From NCBI GenBank assembly GCA_029339505.1, contig JAQISU010000170.1:1886001-1950000 (forward strand): a stretch of 64,000 nt of DNA, read 5' to 3'. Source of the DNA: Unio delphinus (Eukaryota > Mollusca > Bivalvia > Unionida > Unionidae). Each line of letters opens with the position of its first letter. Within the stretch, counting starts at the first letter, position 1. Positions 45,830-58,311 of the stretch are shown in pieces. Under the pieces are notes generated by a model. It ran no database searches and was not told where the DNA came from. It was given only the letters and a program-made list of their open reading frames with translations. A program made the position numbers and the translations under genes.

Positions 45830-46907
45830 ATATGATAACCATTAAAGTGTTTAAGAAACAAATAAGTTTGTGACTTTAGGTTAGTATAGAGATGCACAGC
45901 GTATGAAGTCATGCAAACGAAAAATAAGAGACTCAAACAACATTCTACTCAATATGAACACCAGCTGATCGTGTAGCATTGGATGTCTTAGTGAATTATA
46001 TACCACAAGCTTTGTGCCCAAAATTTCTGAAGCTTATATAAAAAGATTGGCTAGTACATACTTAAAATAGTGATGTCAATTTTTAAAATGACAAAACAGC
46101 TGCAAAGGGGACGACATAAACAAATAACATTTAAAAAAGTCTTGCAAAAGATATATATTTGCACACTGCTGAGTTACTGCAACCAGAATCAAAGAATATA
46201 ATGTTAATATATAATTAAAAGACTGAAAAGACTAAAACCTGTTTGCTTCAAACAATTTAAATTTTTGGCAAATCAGACATTTCAATTTTAGCAAGAAACT
46301 TCTTCTGACTTTAAATTGGCCACATGTTATCTATTTCAAGATCAAACAATTTTCTGAGACTTTTTCCACAATCAGTAAAAAAAAAATGCAGTCGACTTCC
46401 AGAAAGGAAGTTTACTTGTACTATACACAAACTTATCCTGAACTGAAACATTTTGCAAATTAAAATTCAGAAAATTTGCCAATTTTGAACAGTCAAACAA
46501 TATGTCATTACGTAGCAGTTGTTAGTGATTTTGTCTCTCTTATTTGTCACTTTTTGACAGCATCTACGAGATTTATTGTTCAAAGTAAATTCATGTCATT
46601 TTTCTATGTCAAGCCTTTCTTGGATATTTATGAAGAAACAAGTTAACATTAAAAAAAGTCATATTTTACCAGAATACGACTAAAATCACGAAACCTATAT
46701 TCGTGTTCGGTTACTATTTCTGAAATAATGAATATTAGATAATATGCTTTAATAAAATGTATAATACATTAAATCCGTTGTTCTTTTAAGTATATGCAAT
46801 TCAAGTACTGAACTCGTAGGATGTGTATGGAATATACTGCGCGTTAGTTTGTATTTTTTCGGCTTTTACAGCGATTATCGTTTTGAGATCGAGATCGATC
46901 CATCGAG

Positions 46908-46911
<4 letters not shown>
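45830..46911. other. No gene recognised
   Basis: AT-rich intergenic sequence with nothing supported. Confidence 0.45.

Positions 46912-46972
<61 letters not shown>
46912..46972. repeat. CT microsatellite
   Basis: Pure CT run; the RE-rich minus frames are artefacts. Confidence 0.95.
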
Positions 46973-46975
<3 letters not shown>

Positions 46976-48324
46976 CAATACATTTAAAAGCGAATAAGAA
47001 ACGACTTTGATTTGGTTTAATTTGTCAAATCTTATGGAAGTGAATTTCTCGTACTTGTCACCTAAAAACAAGGAATGTCATTTGACACATGAATTAAGTA
47101 CAGGACAATTTAATATCATGTTCACTGTATGCGTACAATAATTGCTCGAATCGTTTTAAATTAAGATTTAATTCGAAATCAACGTAATTAATAATGGTGT
47201 GTATTGGATTTATTTTAATTTCCAGACTCCCACACAATAAAACATATTTGAAATTCACTTTAAACCTAAAGAACATCAAACACAATGTCTGCAAAAAGAC
47301 AAAAATGCAGGCAGGAAATTTCAACCGACCGCAATGTAACGATTTTAATGAGATCGATTACAGGTTTATTAATGTGTTCATTACAAATCATTACATCTGA
47401 CTGAAAATAGTTGATCCTCTCGAAGGGTAACAAATGTACTCACCTAAATGTAGGTATCTTAAGATTTGTAGAGCTGTTGTATATCCGAACTGTAAGTGCA
47501 GTCACTTCCGATTGCTCTTTTAATTGTTTTTTTTTTATTTTACGATATATAGTTCTCTTTAATTCCCAAAAAATTTGTTTAAAAAAAAAATGGTTTATCT
47601 TCACAATGCATACGCTATGTAATTTATGATGAGCAAGTACCGTACTTGCCATTTCATGTGCCTTCAGATTTCTGTTTGATGGTCCTTAGATAGTTGCAGA
47701 TGGTAGCCCGCTGATAAGAATCGGTGACAAAATGGCAACTTAGCAGCTTTGTGATAACGAGTTCGCAACTTTTGTTGTAAAAATATACCGCGTAATGTTT
47801 TTACAAATGATCCCCTAAGCTAATTTTGAGTCTATAATCCTAAATGAGAACTTTGAACATGCTTGGTCAATGGCATTCTCCAGATACCATAGATCACTCT
47901 CCAAGAAAAGGAGAAAACGGAGACAGGAGTTTGAAGGACGTAGTTGATGGACTTAATGGAGTACTGGAGTACCAGTCAAGTTTAAAGAATAGTATAGATG
48001 AGTAGGAACACTGGACAGGAGGAAGATCTACCACACGAAGTCAGATGATGAAATAGGCCGTCACATGTTCGAGTGAAAGACGAGTGATAGGGTCTTTAAC
48101 TAATTTGAATTCAATTTGAGAAATGACTATCTGTTATTGAACGGTGTTAAATTGTTGTTCATTTGAATTTCACCATTTTGTGTATTCAGTAATTTAACTG
48201 TTGCATCAAGGACTGGGAGCTCGGAATTTTGCATCTCTCGATCACTAATTAAATTTCTAACAAACACCAGCCAGTGTGGGTGGGAGCAACCCACCCCAAC
48301 ATAGTCGACCAGAACCTTGACAAA
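46973..48324. other. No gene recognised
   Basis: AT-rich sequence with only short uninformative frames. Confidence 0.45.
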
Positions 48325-48530
48325 TGTTATGCATATTTAATTTGTTGTGTGACTGACATTTATCCATGATTGTATGTTATGTATATTTAATTTGTATTCT
48401 GTGATTGACCTTGATCCATGATTATATGATATGTAAACTTAATATGTTTTGTGTCATTGACCTTTAACGTTTTTCCATGATTGTATATTACGTATATTTA
48501 ATTTATATTGTGTGCTTGACCTTTATGCAA
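48325..48530. repeat. Tandem repeat, unit about 55-60 bp, four copies
   Basis: Units share GTATGTTATGTATATTTAAT, TTGTGTGATTGACCTTTA and TCCATGATT, well diverged. Confidence 0.8.
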
Positions 48531-49338
48531 AGTTGAGGATAGGAGATAGGTTTAACTGACTGATGTCCTTGTAATACAAACAACATATTATATACCTAAT
48601 TCTTGCCAATTATTTTATATTATATAGCAGGGTCATTATTACTTGAAGGTAAACATGTTGATGTAGCGCTTCGACCTTGGAAGTTTCAACAAGGAATAAT
48701 ATATGTAAATTTGATTAGAAAATGAACTTTTGGTATAACCACAGTACGTTCTTGTTAAAGTTTAACTTTGCAGTCGTGGTAAATATGTGTTTTGTTAAAT
48801 TGTACTAACCTTAATAGTTTTTTTTTAAAAAAATATCTTTTCTGTTACTTAGATTAAGACTAAAGATCCATATTAATATAAGAAATGGACATGGAATTTA
48901 AAAATACTTTTAAATTCAGATTTATTAACATTCGGAACACGGATGCCACATTGACCTTAAACAATGTCAGATCAGCACCAATTTAATTTTGGGACCAAAA
49001 AAACATCACTAAATATTGGATGAAATTTCCATGTCACTATGAAAAGAGACGCGGTGCAAGTTTCAAGATAACTACAATAGCGGCCATATATAGTCAGGTT
49101 GGTTGGCACCATTATTATAATTATTTTAGTGACAACCCAATTTGTTGTGAGCATCTGTCTAGACAAGATTTTCAAGATGGTCACTGTAGCATTCATAGTG
49201 TTGCCGAGCGGAATCATTGTAATGTAGACCCAACAAATCCTTAGGTTGAACATGTCAGTGAACATTCCTGTAATTCTTGAATTAGCATAGAGTGGACGGT
49301 AACAACATGCATGTAAAAACGGATGTACAGGTCATCAT
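48531..49338. other. No gene recognised
   Basis: AT-rich sequence with nothing supported. Confidence 0.4.
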
Positions 49339-50560
49339 ATAAGCACCTCTTGTCTATACTGAAACAAGAAGTAAGTTCGTCTTGTCTATAATCCAAAAGA
49401 ACGTAAGCTCCACCTTTCTGTGCCTCAAAAGGAAGTAAGATCATACAGTCATATTCTCACAATGCAAGTAAGCTCCTCATGTCTGTACTCCATAATGAAG
49501 TAAACTCCTCTTATCTTTACTCAATAATGAAGTAAGCTCCTCTTATCTTTACTCCATAATGAAGTAAGCTCCTCTTGTCTATACTCCAAAAGGATGTAAG
49601 CTCTTCTTGTCTGTACTCCATAAGGAAGTAAGCTCCTCTTATCTGTACTGCATAAGGAAGTAAGCTCCTCTTATCTGTACTCCATAAGAAAGTAAGCTCC
49701 TCTTGTCTGTACGCCGTAAGGAAGTAATATTATCTTATCTCTACTCCGTAAGTAAGTAAGCTACTCTTGTCCGTACTCTATAAGGAAGTAATCTCCTCTT
49801 TTCTGTACTTTATAAGGAAGTAATCTCCTCTTGTCTGTACTCTATAAGGAAGTAAGCTCTTCCTGTCTGCACTCTATAAGGACGTGAAGTAAGCTCCTCT
49901 TGTCTGCACTTTACATGGAAGTAAGCTCCTCTTGTCTGTACTTTACATAGAAGTAAGCTGCTCGTCTCTTCTTAAGGAAGTAAGCTCCTCTTGTCTGTAC
50001 TCCGTAAGGAAGTAAGCTCCTCTTGTCTATACTCCGAAAGGAAGTAAGCTTCTCTTGTCTTTACTCCATAAGGAAGTGAAGTAAGCTCCTCTTGTCTTTA
50101 CTCCAAAAGTAAGCAAGCACCTCTTGTCCATAATCCGAAGGAAGTCATCTATTGTCTACACTATGTATGGAAGTAAGCTTCTCTTGTCTTTACTCCAAAA
50201 GTAAGCAGGCACCTCTTGTCCATAATCCGAAAGGAAGTCATATATTGTCTATACTCTGTATGGAAGTAAGCTTATCTTGTCTGTAATCCATAAGGAACTA
50301 AGCTCCTCTTGTCTATACTCCGTAAGTAAGTGCTTCTTGTCTGTACTCCATAGGGAAGTGAAGTAAGCTCCTCTTGTCTGTACTTTATAAGGAAGTAAGC
50401 CCATCGTGTGTGTACTCCAGAAGTAAGCAGGCTTCTCTTGCGTCTACTCCAAAAGTAAGCAGACTCCTCTTGAATATACTCCAAATGTACGTAAGCTTAT
50501 TGTGTATTTGCTTCATAAGGAAGGAATTTCCTCTAGTCTGTTCTCAAAGAGGAAGTAAGC
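49339..50560. repeat. Large minisatellite, unit about 31-32 bp, close to 38 copies
   Basis: The unit is close to GGAAGTAAGCTCCTCTTGTC plus TGTACTCCATAA. Units vary at the TCCATAA block, some carry an extra GTGAAGTAA, and a two-unit block (near 50060-50270) is itself duplicated. Open frames inside are artefacts. Confidence 0.95.
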
Positions 50561-51665
50561 GTATTATTTGCTTACAAACTAGCTGTAGTACATTAACATG
50601 GCCGACGATTAAAAATGAGTCATTTACGAAAACAAATGAACGCAAATTTACATATATATGTGGTGGAAATCGGTCCTGCTTTAATAATATGGCTATTAGA
50701 TTGAAGTATATTTATATCCAAGATCTTCAAACAATATTGACACTGTGCACAAAGAGCTCTGCGTGTGAAATTAGTCTTTAGTCGCGGTGGAGGTATTCAT
50801 TATTATTAGTACAATCTAAATGTACTTAGTTGTTTTTGTAAGTGTGAATGATCATATAACAGGATAGGCAAGATGTAACTGTATTTGTGAATGACCTTTG
50901 ACCAGGATGAGCAAGGTCTTATTTAAATGCTCTTAATGCAAATAGCAAAGATGTGAAGTTACAAAACTGAAATTCACTAAACGGGATACAATTTACAGAA
51001 TATCTAGTTAGGAAGGATGGAATTCTTTCTCGTTGTATTTTCCTTGAACAAACAGCTCTTTTTGTGGATATTTCATCAATGCGAAGATTGTTTCCTATAT
51101 TAATACCTTTTCTTTTCTTAATAAGCATAGGATATTAGTTGCACAATATTCTTTGGCCAGTACAAAGATATTAATATCACATAGTTTTACTAACAAACAT
51201 TACAGGCCGATGGTTTATACATTGGTATTTGAGAAGAGACAAGTAGGTATAGAAAAAGAAACAAATATATTTTAATATCACTTATTTGTAAATGTTTATT
51301 TTCAAGATTGTACGAATATTTGTATTCAAATCTGTATCCTCGAAAGTTAATACTGTCCTCTGCTCAGGCACCTGCAAATTGAAAAATAACTTTTAGCGAT
51401 TTAACAAAGTCACATATCATCTCAGAACTACTTACATATGGATATGTACAGTTAACTATAAAACTACTTACATATGCAGAAGTACAGTTAAAAAGTACAG
51501 AAATAATTACATGAATAGAACTACAGAAAGCTAGTACAATTAAACTCTATTCGCTCTAGTTATCATACTTTCAACCTGGTTAAAACGTTAACCTTTGGAC
51601 TCACTTGTTATTGACAAGTGGATGGTGACATCAAATTTCACAAAAGTGGATTTTACTTCTCTGAA
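50561..51665. other. No gene recognised
   Basis: Includes short internal repeats near 51425-51500 (ACTACTTACATATG). Nothing coding is supported. Confidence 0.4.
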
Positions 51666-51724
<59 letters not shown>

Positions 51725-51751
51725 GTTGGTGGTGGTGGTGGTGGTGGTGGT
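51666..51751. repeat. ATT array joined to GGT array
   Basis: About 20 TTA units pass into about nine GGT units. Confidence 0.95.
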
Positions 51752-52350
51752 TTTTTATTTCGATAGCAAAACATGTTTTAAAATATGGCCTTTTGCCATG
51801 GTTTTCCTTGCACAATTTATATCGCTCATTCATGCTTGTAATTTACATTTTACTATGCAATTTCTTATTTTGTACTTTCGAGCATATAACATGTTTACTT
51901 CTGTCAAAGCATAAATATCTCCTTTTGATTTCGCTTTGAATTTATTAAATTTTTATTTTACAATAAAAAGATGGAAGGAGGTCAAGAACGACTAATCGAG
52001 CTTTCTTGATCAATGCGTATGCATCGTTAAAGGGTTACTTCGGGCATGTAATGTAACCAGACAACTCATCGTCATCCCGCTATGTTTCTTTCCAAAAATC
52101 CCCCAATCCAATGTATTCATATAATTTATTAAATTGAAGCCATATAATGGCTACATAAAAACACAAAAACATTATTTCAATGTAAGGACTTAATACTTTA
52201 ATAAATGGACATCGTCTGTCGTTAGAAAATCGCAAAACATCACTTACGGCAGGGTGTTTACATTTACAAGACAGAGTCATTAGACATGGTAGACCATTCA
52301 CCCAAAACATAATCTCTTTGGTAATAGGAACGTTACTTTTGAAACTAGAA

Positions 52351-52764
52351 TCATTATATTATATTATATTATATTATATTATATTATATTATATTATATT
52401 ATATTATATTATATTATATTATATTATATTATATTATATTATATTATATTATATTGTGTTGTGTTGTGTTGTGTTGTGTTGTGTTGTGTTGTGCTGTGTT
52501 GTGTTGTGCCGTGCCGTGCCGTGCCGTGCCGTGCCGTGTCGTGTCGTGTCGTGTCGTGTCGTATCGTATCATTATATTATATCATATCGAATTGTACTGT
52601 ACTGTACTGTAATCTACTGTACTGTAATGTACACCGTACTGTAAAGTACACCGTACCGTATTATATTACATTATATTATATTATATTATATTATATTATA
52701 TTATATTATATTATATTATATTATATTATATTATATTATATTATATTATATTATATTATATTAT
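52351..52764. repeat. Drifting pentanucleotide array
   Basis: A 414-bp array keeps five-base periodicity while the unit changes in blocks: TTATA, then TTGTG, CCGTG, TCGTG, TCGTA, a patch of GTACT-like units, and back to TTATA. Open frames without stops across it are artefacts of the period. Confidence 0.95.
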
Positions 52765-53524
52765 CATTTCAGCAACCTTGCTAAAACCTCTTATAACAAC
52801 TTTGCTAGAAAGTTTTTTTCCCACGTAATCAAATCACAACTTTGAAGCAAGGATGCAAAATAATTATTTGTTATCTGGGTTGCCATATGACAAATAGTTG
52901 TTTAACTTTCATCTTTTCAATCAATTTTTTAAGGCGCCAAAATCGCAATCATTTTGTATTTTATAGCAGGATTTTGCATGTATCTGTTCCGGTCAAATTT
53001 CCACATATGAAGTTTATATGCCGATCCCAAAAGAATGCACTTTCAGCTAAACCTTCATCGATTCTGAAGCCTTTGATGTAGAACCGTGAACAAATTGGTG
53101 ATTTGTTCCCACAGCTTGTCGTGGAAATTTATTTGATGAGAAACATTTAATTAGGTACTTTAAAAAAATGTGTACCGTGCCAGAAGCAATATCCAGCATT
53201 GTGGCTGGGCACCTTACAGAAACAGAAAAAATATATTATTTAGGGTGTCAACTCCTATTTATATAGCATTATGTTTCTTTGAAAATAGATTGTTCTCTCT
53301 TACTGGGCGCGATTATTACAACCATTCCGCCAAATGGTATGTACTTTAATGTCGAGTTGCATTGGTACCCTGTCTTTCGGCTTACGATCGAGACATGGTG
53401 GAGAAGACAGGTTTGCTATTTATACAAAGATACATAACGTATTTACCCTAAAGAAACATAATGCATTTACCCTAAAGAAAACGCCAACATATATCAATTG
53501 CTGCTAGTATATTATGAAAAGTCA
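52765..53524. other. No gene recognised
   Basis: AT-rich sequence; nothing supported. Confidence 0.4.
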
Positions 53525-53532
53525 TTTCCGTG

Positions 53533-53689
53533 CAGTCCCGGATTACCCATTAGGCAGAGTAGGCAACTGCCTATGGGCCCCGCGACTTTTATGGGCCCCA
53601 TCAGGGGCCCCCATGAGACCGTGACCGTGGGTCAGGGGCCCCAAAAGTTTGACTGCCTATGGGCCTCCACGGTGCTTAATCCGGCGCTC
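53533..53689. mobile_element. hAT-type MITE, 157 bp
   Basis: Begins CAGTCCCGGATTA and ends TTAATCCGGCGCTC, imperfect inverted termini around CCGGATTA. It is flanked by perfect 8-bp duplications TTTCCGTG at 53525-53532 and 53690-53697. The inside is GC-rich, with several GGGGCCCC and CTGCCTATGGGCC inverted segments able to fold. Confidence 0.85.
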
Positions 53690-54001
53690 TTTCCGTGTAT
53701 GTGTAGTCCGCATATGAAAGAGAAGAATACATGAACAAATAATATGACTGATTTTCCAAGTCAAGGAAACTGACATGTTTCAGAAAATATACTCTTGGAA
53801 CATCTTATGGATTTTACTGACCAACACATATTAAAATCCTTAACTGTGTAAATTAAAAAAGACTCGTGCTTTATTGGTTCAATGTTCTTTCTCTTTCTTT
53901 TCGTCTCCTCTACTTTCTTCAAACATTCGTGCAATTCAAATATGCGAAGATAAATGTAGAGGTGAACTATATAGATTCCAAATTTCACGATAATTTCCAA
54001 T

Positions 54002-54003
<2 letters not shown>

Positions 54004-54088
<85 letters not shown>
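54004..54088. repeat. TA microsatellite
   Basis: About 42 uninterrupted TA units. Confidence 0.95.
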
Positions 54089-54091
<3 letters not shown>

Positions 54092-55427
54092 CAGCAAATT
54101 ATCTAATAACTTCCACAACACCTAAACGTGTATCTTAACTAATTTTAAAATGTTGGATGCTACTCTAGTTCTCTATTATTCTAAGTATGAGATTCATTTA
54201 ATGAATTCTGGAAATGAGATAAGACACGCAATACGATCTTCCTATCTATGAGGTCAGCATGAGTTAAATAATCCAAGCAACATGCACGTGCATCAAAGTT
54301 GAGATGGCATGTTTCAGATCGTTGGATATCAACCTGTATTTCATTACATTTAATTAAAGACATGCACAACATCAGTCTAAAATGCATTTTGGGATCGACT
54401 GAAGACAGGGGTTTCGTTAGTGATCAAATTTAAACCGTGATAATTAATATTCTATTTATCTGCAGACATTATCGGCGTAATAAAAACACGTCCTCTGCAA
54501 TACTTATGTTTGGGCTTCTTGCTTGTTTGTTTTTGCTAAGAAAGAGACATCGCCACAATAGAAATCAGGAACAATCAGAGCCATGCATATTGGCATGGTT
54601 TCTAGGACCCTAATTCTGGAAGAAAATGTAAATCTCAAGTTCTTTACCAAAAACAATACTCCCCTTGCCACTATTAATATTGTGCCAGACCTTAGATTTT
54701 CGCATTCAGGACAGTCGATTTCGTTTATAATTTACATCATTTTCCCTACCCCCATCCCTAAATATCTTGCAAGTGAATGACATTTTTATTTACTTCTTGA
54801 TATAAATGCGCGTATAAAGCATTTGGTAAACTTCATTATACTAGTCACTGTTATTATGTAATGTTTACTCTTGACATAGATTCGCTGACCAAAGGTTGTG
54901 ATACAAACATATATGTTTCACTATGGACACTATGTTTCTGTATGGCTGGGTATTACTCCGGATCATTCAGTTCGTAACAGAGACTACAGGAAACGTCAAA
55001 GTACGGATATTAGTACACGGCTGAGAGAGACAGAGACAGACAGACAGAGACACAGAAGATTCTTTGGTAATCGAATCTAAATTAAAATGATAAGGAGGCT
55101 CACATTGGAGGGGGGGGGGGTATCACTAAAATAAAAATTAACCATGAGTCAGATTATGCGGATTTGTAGCGAAACCAAATTTAAAATTTATGATATATTG
55201 AAAAAAAATGGCACAAATTTGCACTCTGTTGAATTCAACAGTTATCAGAGAGGTGATTTAAATATTTAATGAATTTAGCTTGAAAACAACAATGGCGGTA
55301 TCATTAGATAATGACTCTTAGGATCGGTAGAAGTGTAGGCAGTGCTAATTGTGCCCTCAGAAGTACATTAGTCAGTTGTGTGGAAGAAAGTTAAACGCTA
55401 AAATCAGACACAAATATGCTGAAATTA
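54089..55427. other. No gene recognised
   Basis: Short frames only, with a GACA-rich patch near 55026-55055 and a poly-G tract near 55110. Confidence 0.4.
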
Positions 55428-55690
55428 AGGCTACGGTGGCCTAGTTGTTAGATTGTCCGCCTCGAATGCGAGATATTGCGGGTTCGAACTCCTGAAGAGT
55501 CATTCCAAAGATATTAAAAATAGTATTAACATCGGCCTCGCTTAGCTATCAGCATTAACGGTTAGTGTTAAGACTTCGTTCAAGTGTCAGGATAATGTTA
55601 ATGGCTTGGATGCTACATGTCTGCAGCACGATGCTTCAGTGCTAGAACACTAAGCTGCCAAACTACATATATGGTAGAGATATGACTGAA
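55428..55690 (+). mobile_element. tRNA-headed SINE, near full length
   Basis: Head ACGGTGGCCTAGTTGTTAGA and B box GCGGGTTCGAACTC; body with CGGCCTCGCTTAGCTATCAG and GTGTCAGGATAATG; tail ATATGACTGAAAAAAAAA. This copy retains the 3' end best. Confidence 0.8.
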
Positions 55691-56054
55691 AAAAAAATGT
55701 CGTCAAAGTTAAGTTAATATACAAATGACACACCCACATAAATGCAGTTTGATGAATTAAAATAATTTAGTAACTTTTAGAAGCAAAACATAATGAATGA
55801 TCCTCACCATCTTCAGATTAGCATGGAAATGATTAGCAGAACATTACGAATTAGAATGTGGAAGTATATCTCACTCAAGATGAACAAGAAAATGGGTTGA
55901 CCTATCCAGTCTGATTAGAGGGTCAATTAGTACTCATCACGTGCAAATGTCTAAGGTTTAAGCAAGCAGGGTGGACAACAAATGAAATGCATTATCAAAG
56001 CTATTCGCCTTCCTAAAATCTGGATCATTTTGGAACACCTACATTTATAATACA

Positions 56055-56215
56055 TGAAACAGATGGAATCTGGAAATGATATGTCCCAAAAGATGAAATC
56101 TGAAAATGTTAAGTCTCAAACAGATATAATCTAAAAATGCTCAGTCTTAAACAGATGGAATCTATAAATGCTCAGTCTCAAACAGTTGGAATCTGGAAAT
56201 GCTAAGTCTCTTTAA
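56055..56215. repeat. Tandem repeat, unit about 32 bp, five copies
   Basis: Units share AACAGATGGAATCTGGAAAT and GCTAAGTCTCA. Confidence 0.85.
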
Positions 56216-56954
56216 AAGTATTTAAAATCATATGCCTCTAAAAAAAAAGTATGAACAAAAGGTACAGTTCTCTTCCGTTAACACTCTATTAAATACACCC
56301 TCTCCTTTAGAGATGATGTATCAACGTATACTATCATACGGAGACAACACCACTCTTGGATGTGACGAAGTATAAAATATTCACACCAGTGTCAAAGAGC
56401 ATGAAAACGTTGCATTTCTGAGTTGATAACATCTTTATAGAATGTGATATATGTGGTGAAAGCATTACAATAGAAGAAATAATGTATATTCAAGCAAGTC
56501 ATCCGAAAAGAACAAACTATCATGCATAAGAAACGCGATAATGCACCAACAATGGGCCCAGTATTCTAGCAAGATAACATATCAAAAGAGATGACATAGC
56601 ATAACAAAATTAAGAAATTATGAAATTGAACCTAAAGCTAAAACAAAGTTGAAGTTTTTCAACGTCAAGAGCGGAAAATGACAATGTTTAATCAAGGGGA
56701 CCTTTAAATGTTCTTCAAATTTGGTCAAACGAAGGTTTAATATAATTAAAGAAACTTATATTTCAATACGGAAAAAGAGTTAATATAGGTTAAATACGTA
56801 TTGTACTAGAAAAAATTCTATTAATTTGTTGAATTTAAATAATGGAACACAAGCTAGTACAGTTCTTTCGCCATGAACATCGATTGAATGCACTGCAATA
56901 AACTGAGTATCTGACATTAGTGCAATTAATACAACAAATTCATTAAAAGAATAA

Positions 56955-56959
56955 TGCAC
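56955..56959. repeat. Target-site duplication, left (TGCAC)
   Basis: Identical to 62567-62571 directly outside the opposite terminal repeat. Confidence 0.65.
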
Positions 56960-57204
56960 AGCAGCAGGGTGGGGGTGGGGGGTGAACAGACCTGATTTAC
57001 AGAAGGTTATATTAGTTAAACAAAGGCTCTTACAAAAACGAAAAATAATCAGGTAAATAACGACAAACCTAAACCTCTAACTTTAGAGAGAGTCTCTCCA
57101 GTGTTAGTTTTTTTCTTTACTAGTTGGTGTCTTGGTATTTTTCTAAAAATAAAACGCTGTGTTTACTCCGATGATCTCTTAACGAGGTCACACCCTCCCT
57201 GCTG
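56960..57204. repeat. Left terminal inverted repeat
   Basis: Its reverse complement aligns with 62334-62566 almost throughout, including CAGCAGGGAGGGTGTGACCT, GACACCAACTAGTAA and AATATAACCTTCT. The outer end has an expanded GGGTGGGGGTGGGGGGTG tract. It is bounded inside by CACCCTCCCTGCTG, the mirror of its outer end. Confidence 0.9.
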
Positions 57205-57332
57205 ATATTATCCAAAAGTTTATCAAGACCGACTCTAAATCTTGATAGAGAATCATGTAAATGCATTGTTATAAATCCTTGTGGGGGTGCCTGAGCATGA
57301 CTAACTACAATTTTTAAAATATTATAATCCAT
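57120..57332 (-). pseudogene. Unassigned coding remnant running into left terminal repeat
   Basis: A 70-codon minus frame with HAQAPPQGFITMHLHDSLSR and DKLLDNISREG has a normal composition and ends inside the terminal repeat. It lies downstream of the ATPase remnant and could be the end of a viral gene. I do not recognise the family. Confidence 0.3.
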
Positions 57333-57459
57333 ATCACCACTACATCAAATCTAATGAATATTTCGGAATGTATGTGTGTTGATCCCGTTAAATACAGCTA
57401 AAATATTGCAGTTATCCCTGATAACTTTTGGTATTTTGTATATCGTTGTGTTACATATA

Positions 57460-57740
57460 TTACATCTGTTTGTATTTCTGTTTGTCCAACATTACATCAT
57501 TGTACACAACTAAATTAAATATAGATCCATCAAGGTCATCTACAGATGGCGCTTCATCAATAACAGTGATAAAATTAATGATATCATCACCATATTCATT
57601 TATCGTCACTGTGTTTTCATTAAGCTCTTTAAGTACATCGTAGCATCGCTGACTATCTACAGATGGAGCTATCAGATACAAATTATCCCATTTCAACCAC
57701 CTCATTATCAAATTAAGTAACAACGTCGTTTTTGTTCACT
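57460..57740 (-). pseudogene. Genome-packaging ATPase (A32/FtsK-HerA type) fragment
   Basis: The frame 57723-57460 starts with LLLNLIMRWLKWDNLYLIAP, the stretch that follows the P-loop in Polinton packaging ATPases. It continues to FNLVVYNDVMLDKQKY, which fits the Walker B segment normally ending in two acidic residues; here the first is asparagine. Upstream, KTTLLL looks like the end of the Walker A loop but is preceded by an in-frame TGA at 57738-57736, and the glycines are lost. The protein ends about ten residues after Walker B, so the catalytic core is truncated. Such ATPases pump DNA into capsids; this copy is inactive. Confidence 0.6.
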
Positions 57741-57852
57741 TCAAGATGGACTTATCATAATCATTCTGATATAATTTGGTAGCGCTGCATGTCTTTTTTA
57801 CCGGATCTTGTCACCGAGAAAGCAATTACATTCATGATATATAATAATTAGT

Positions 57853-58078
57853 ATGGGTTTCTATTGTGCTAAATGCGAAAGGCCTACTACTAAAGGTGAA
57901 TTAATGACCATCAGAATGAAAGAAAATAGACCAACAGGTACTGGTAGGTGTGGTACGAAAATGTTTTAATTTATATCCGCTGACGAATCAATTTTTGTTT
58001 CAAAAACGAGGAGGTGATATTGCAGCAAAATTAACAAAATTACCGGGAACACCGTGAGCTAAATACCCAGGAGAAAAA
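57853..58078 (+). pseudogene. Zinc-ribbon (DUF5679-like) capsid-associated protein, interrupted
   Basis: The plus strand from ATG 57853 reads MGFYCAKCERPTTKGELM and continues through RMKENRPTGTGRCGTKMF. This is a small zinc ribbon: the CxxC half is intact, but only one cysteine of the second pair remains. After a frame change, KRGGDIAAKLTKLPGTP (about 58003-58053) resembles the segment after the ribbon in Polinton proteins that go on to a phospholipase-like capsid domain. The match ends at about 58078, where an ACT/ATT repeat block begins, so the gene was cut by an insertion. It is the only recognised gene on the plus strand of this element and is divergent from the ATPase. Confidence 0.5.
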
Positions 58079-58101
58079 CACTATTAAAGATATATTACTA
58101 C

Positions 58102-58151
<50 letters not shown>

Positions 58152-58239
58152 TTATTATTACTACTACTACTATTATTATTACTACTACTACTACTATTAT
58201 TATTATTACTACTACTACTATTATTAATAATAATAATAC

Positions 58240-58311
<72 letters not shown>

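Noticed and set aside
49020..50484. Frames in and beside the minisatellite
   Set aside because: The 31-32 bp unit allows open frames by chance; no motif.
52318..52784. 107-108 codon frames of YYIIL and CCVVL repeats
   Set aside because: The pentanucleotide period leaves frames free of stops; no protein is implied.
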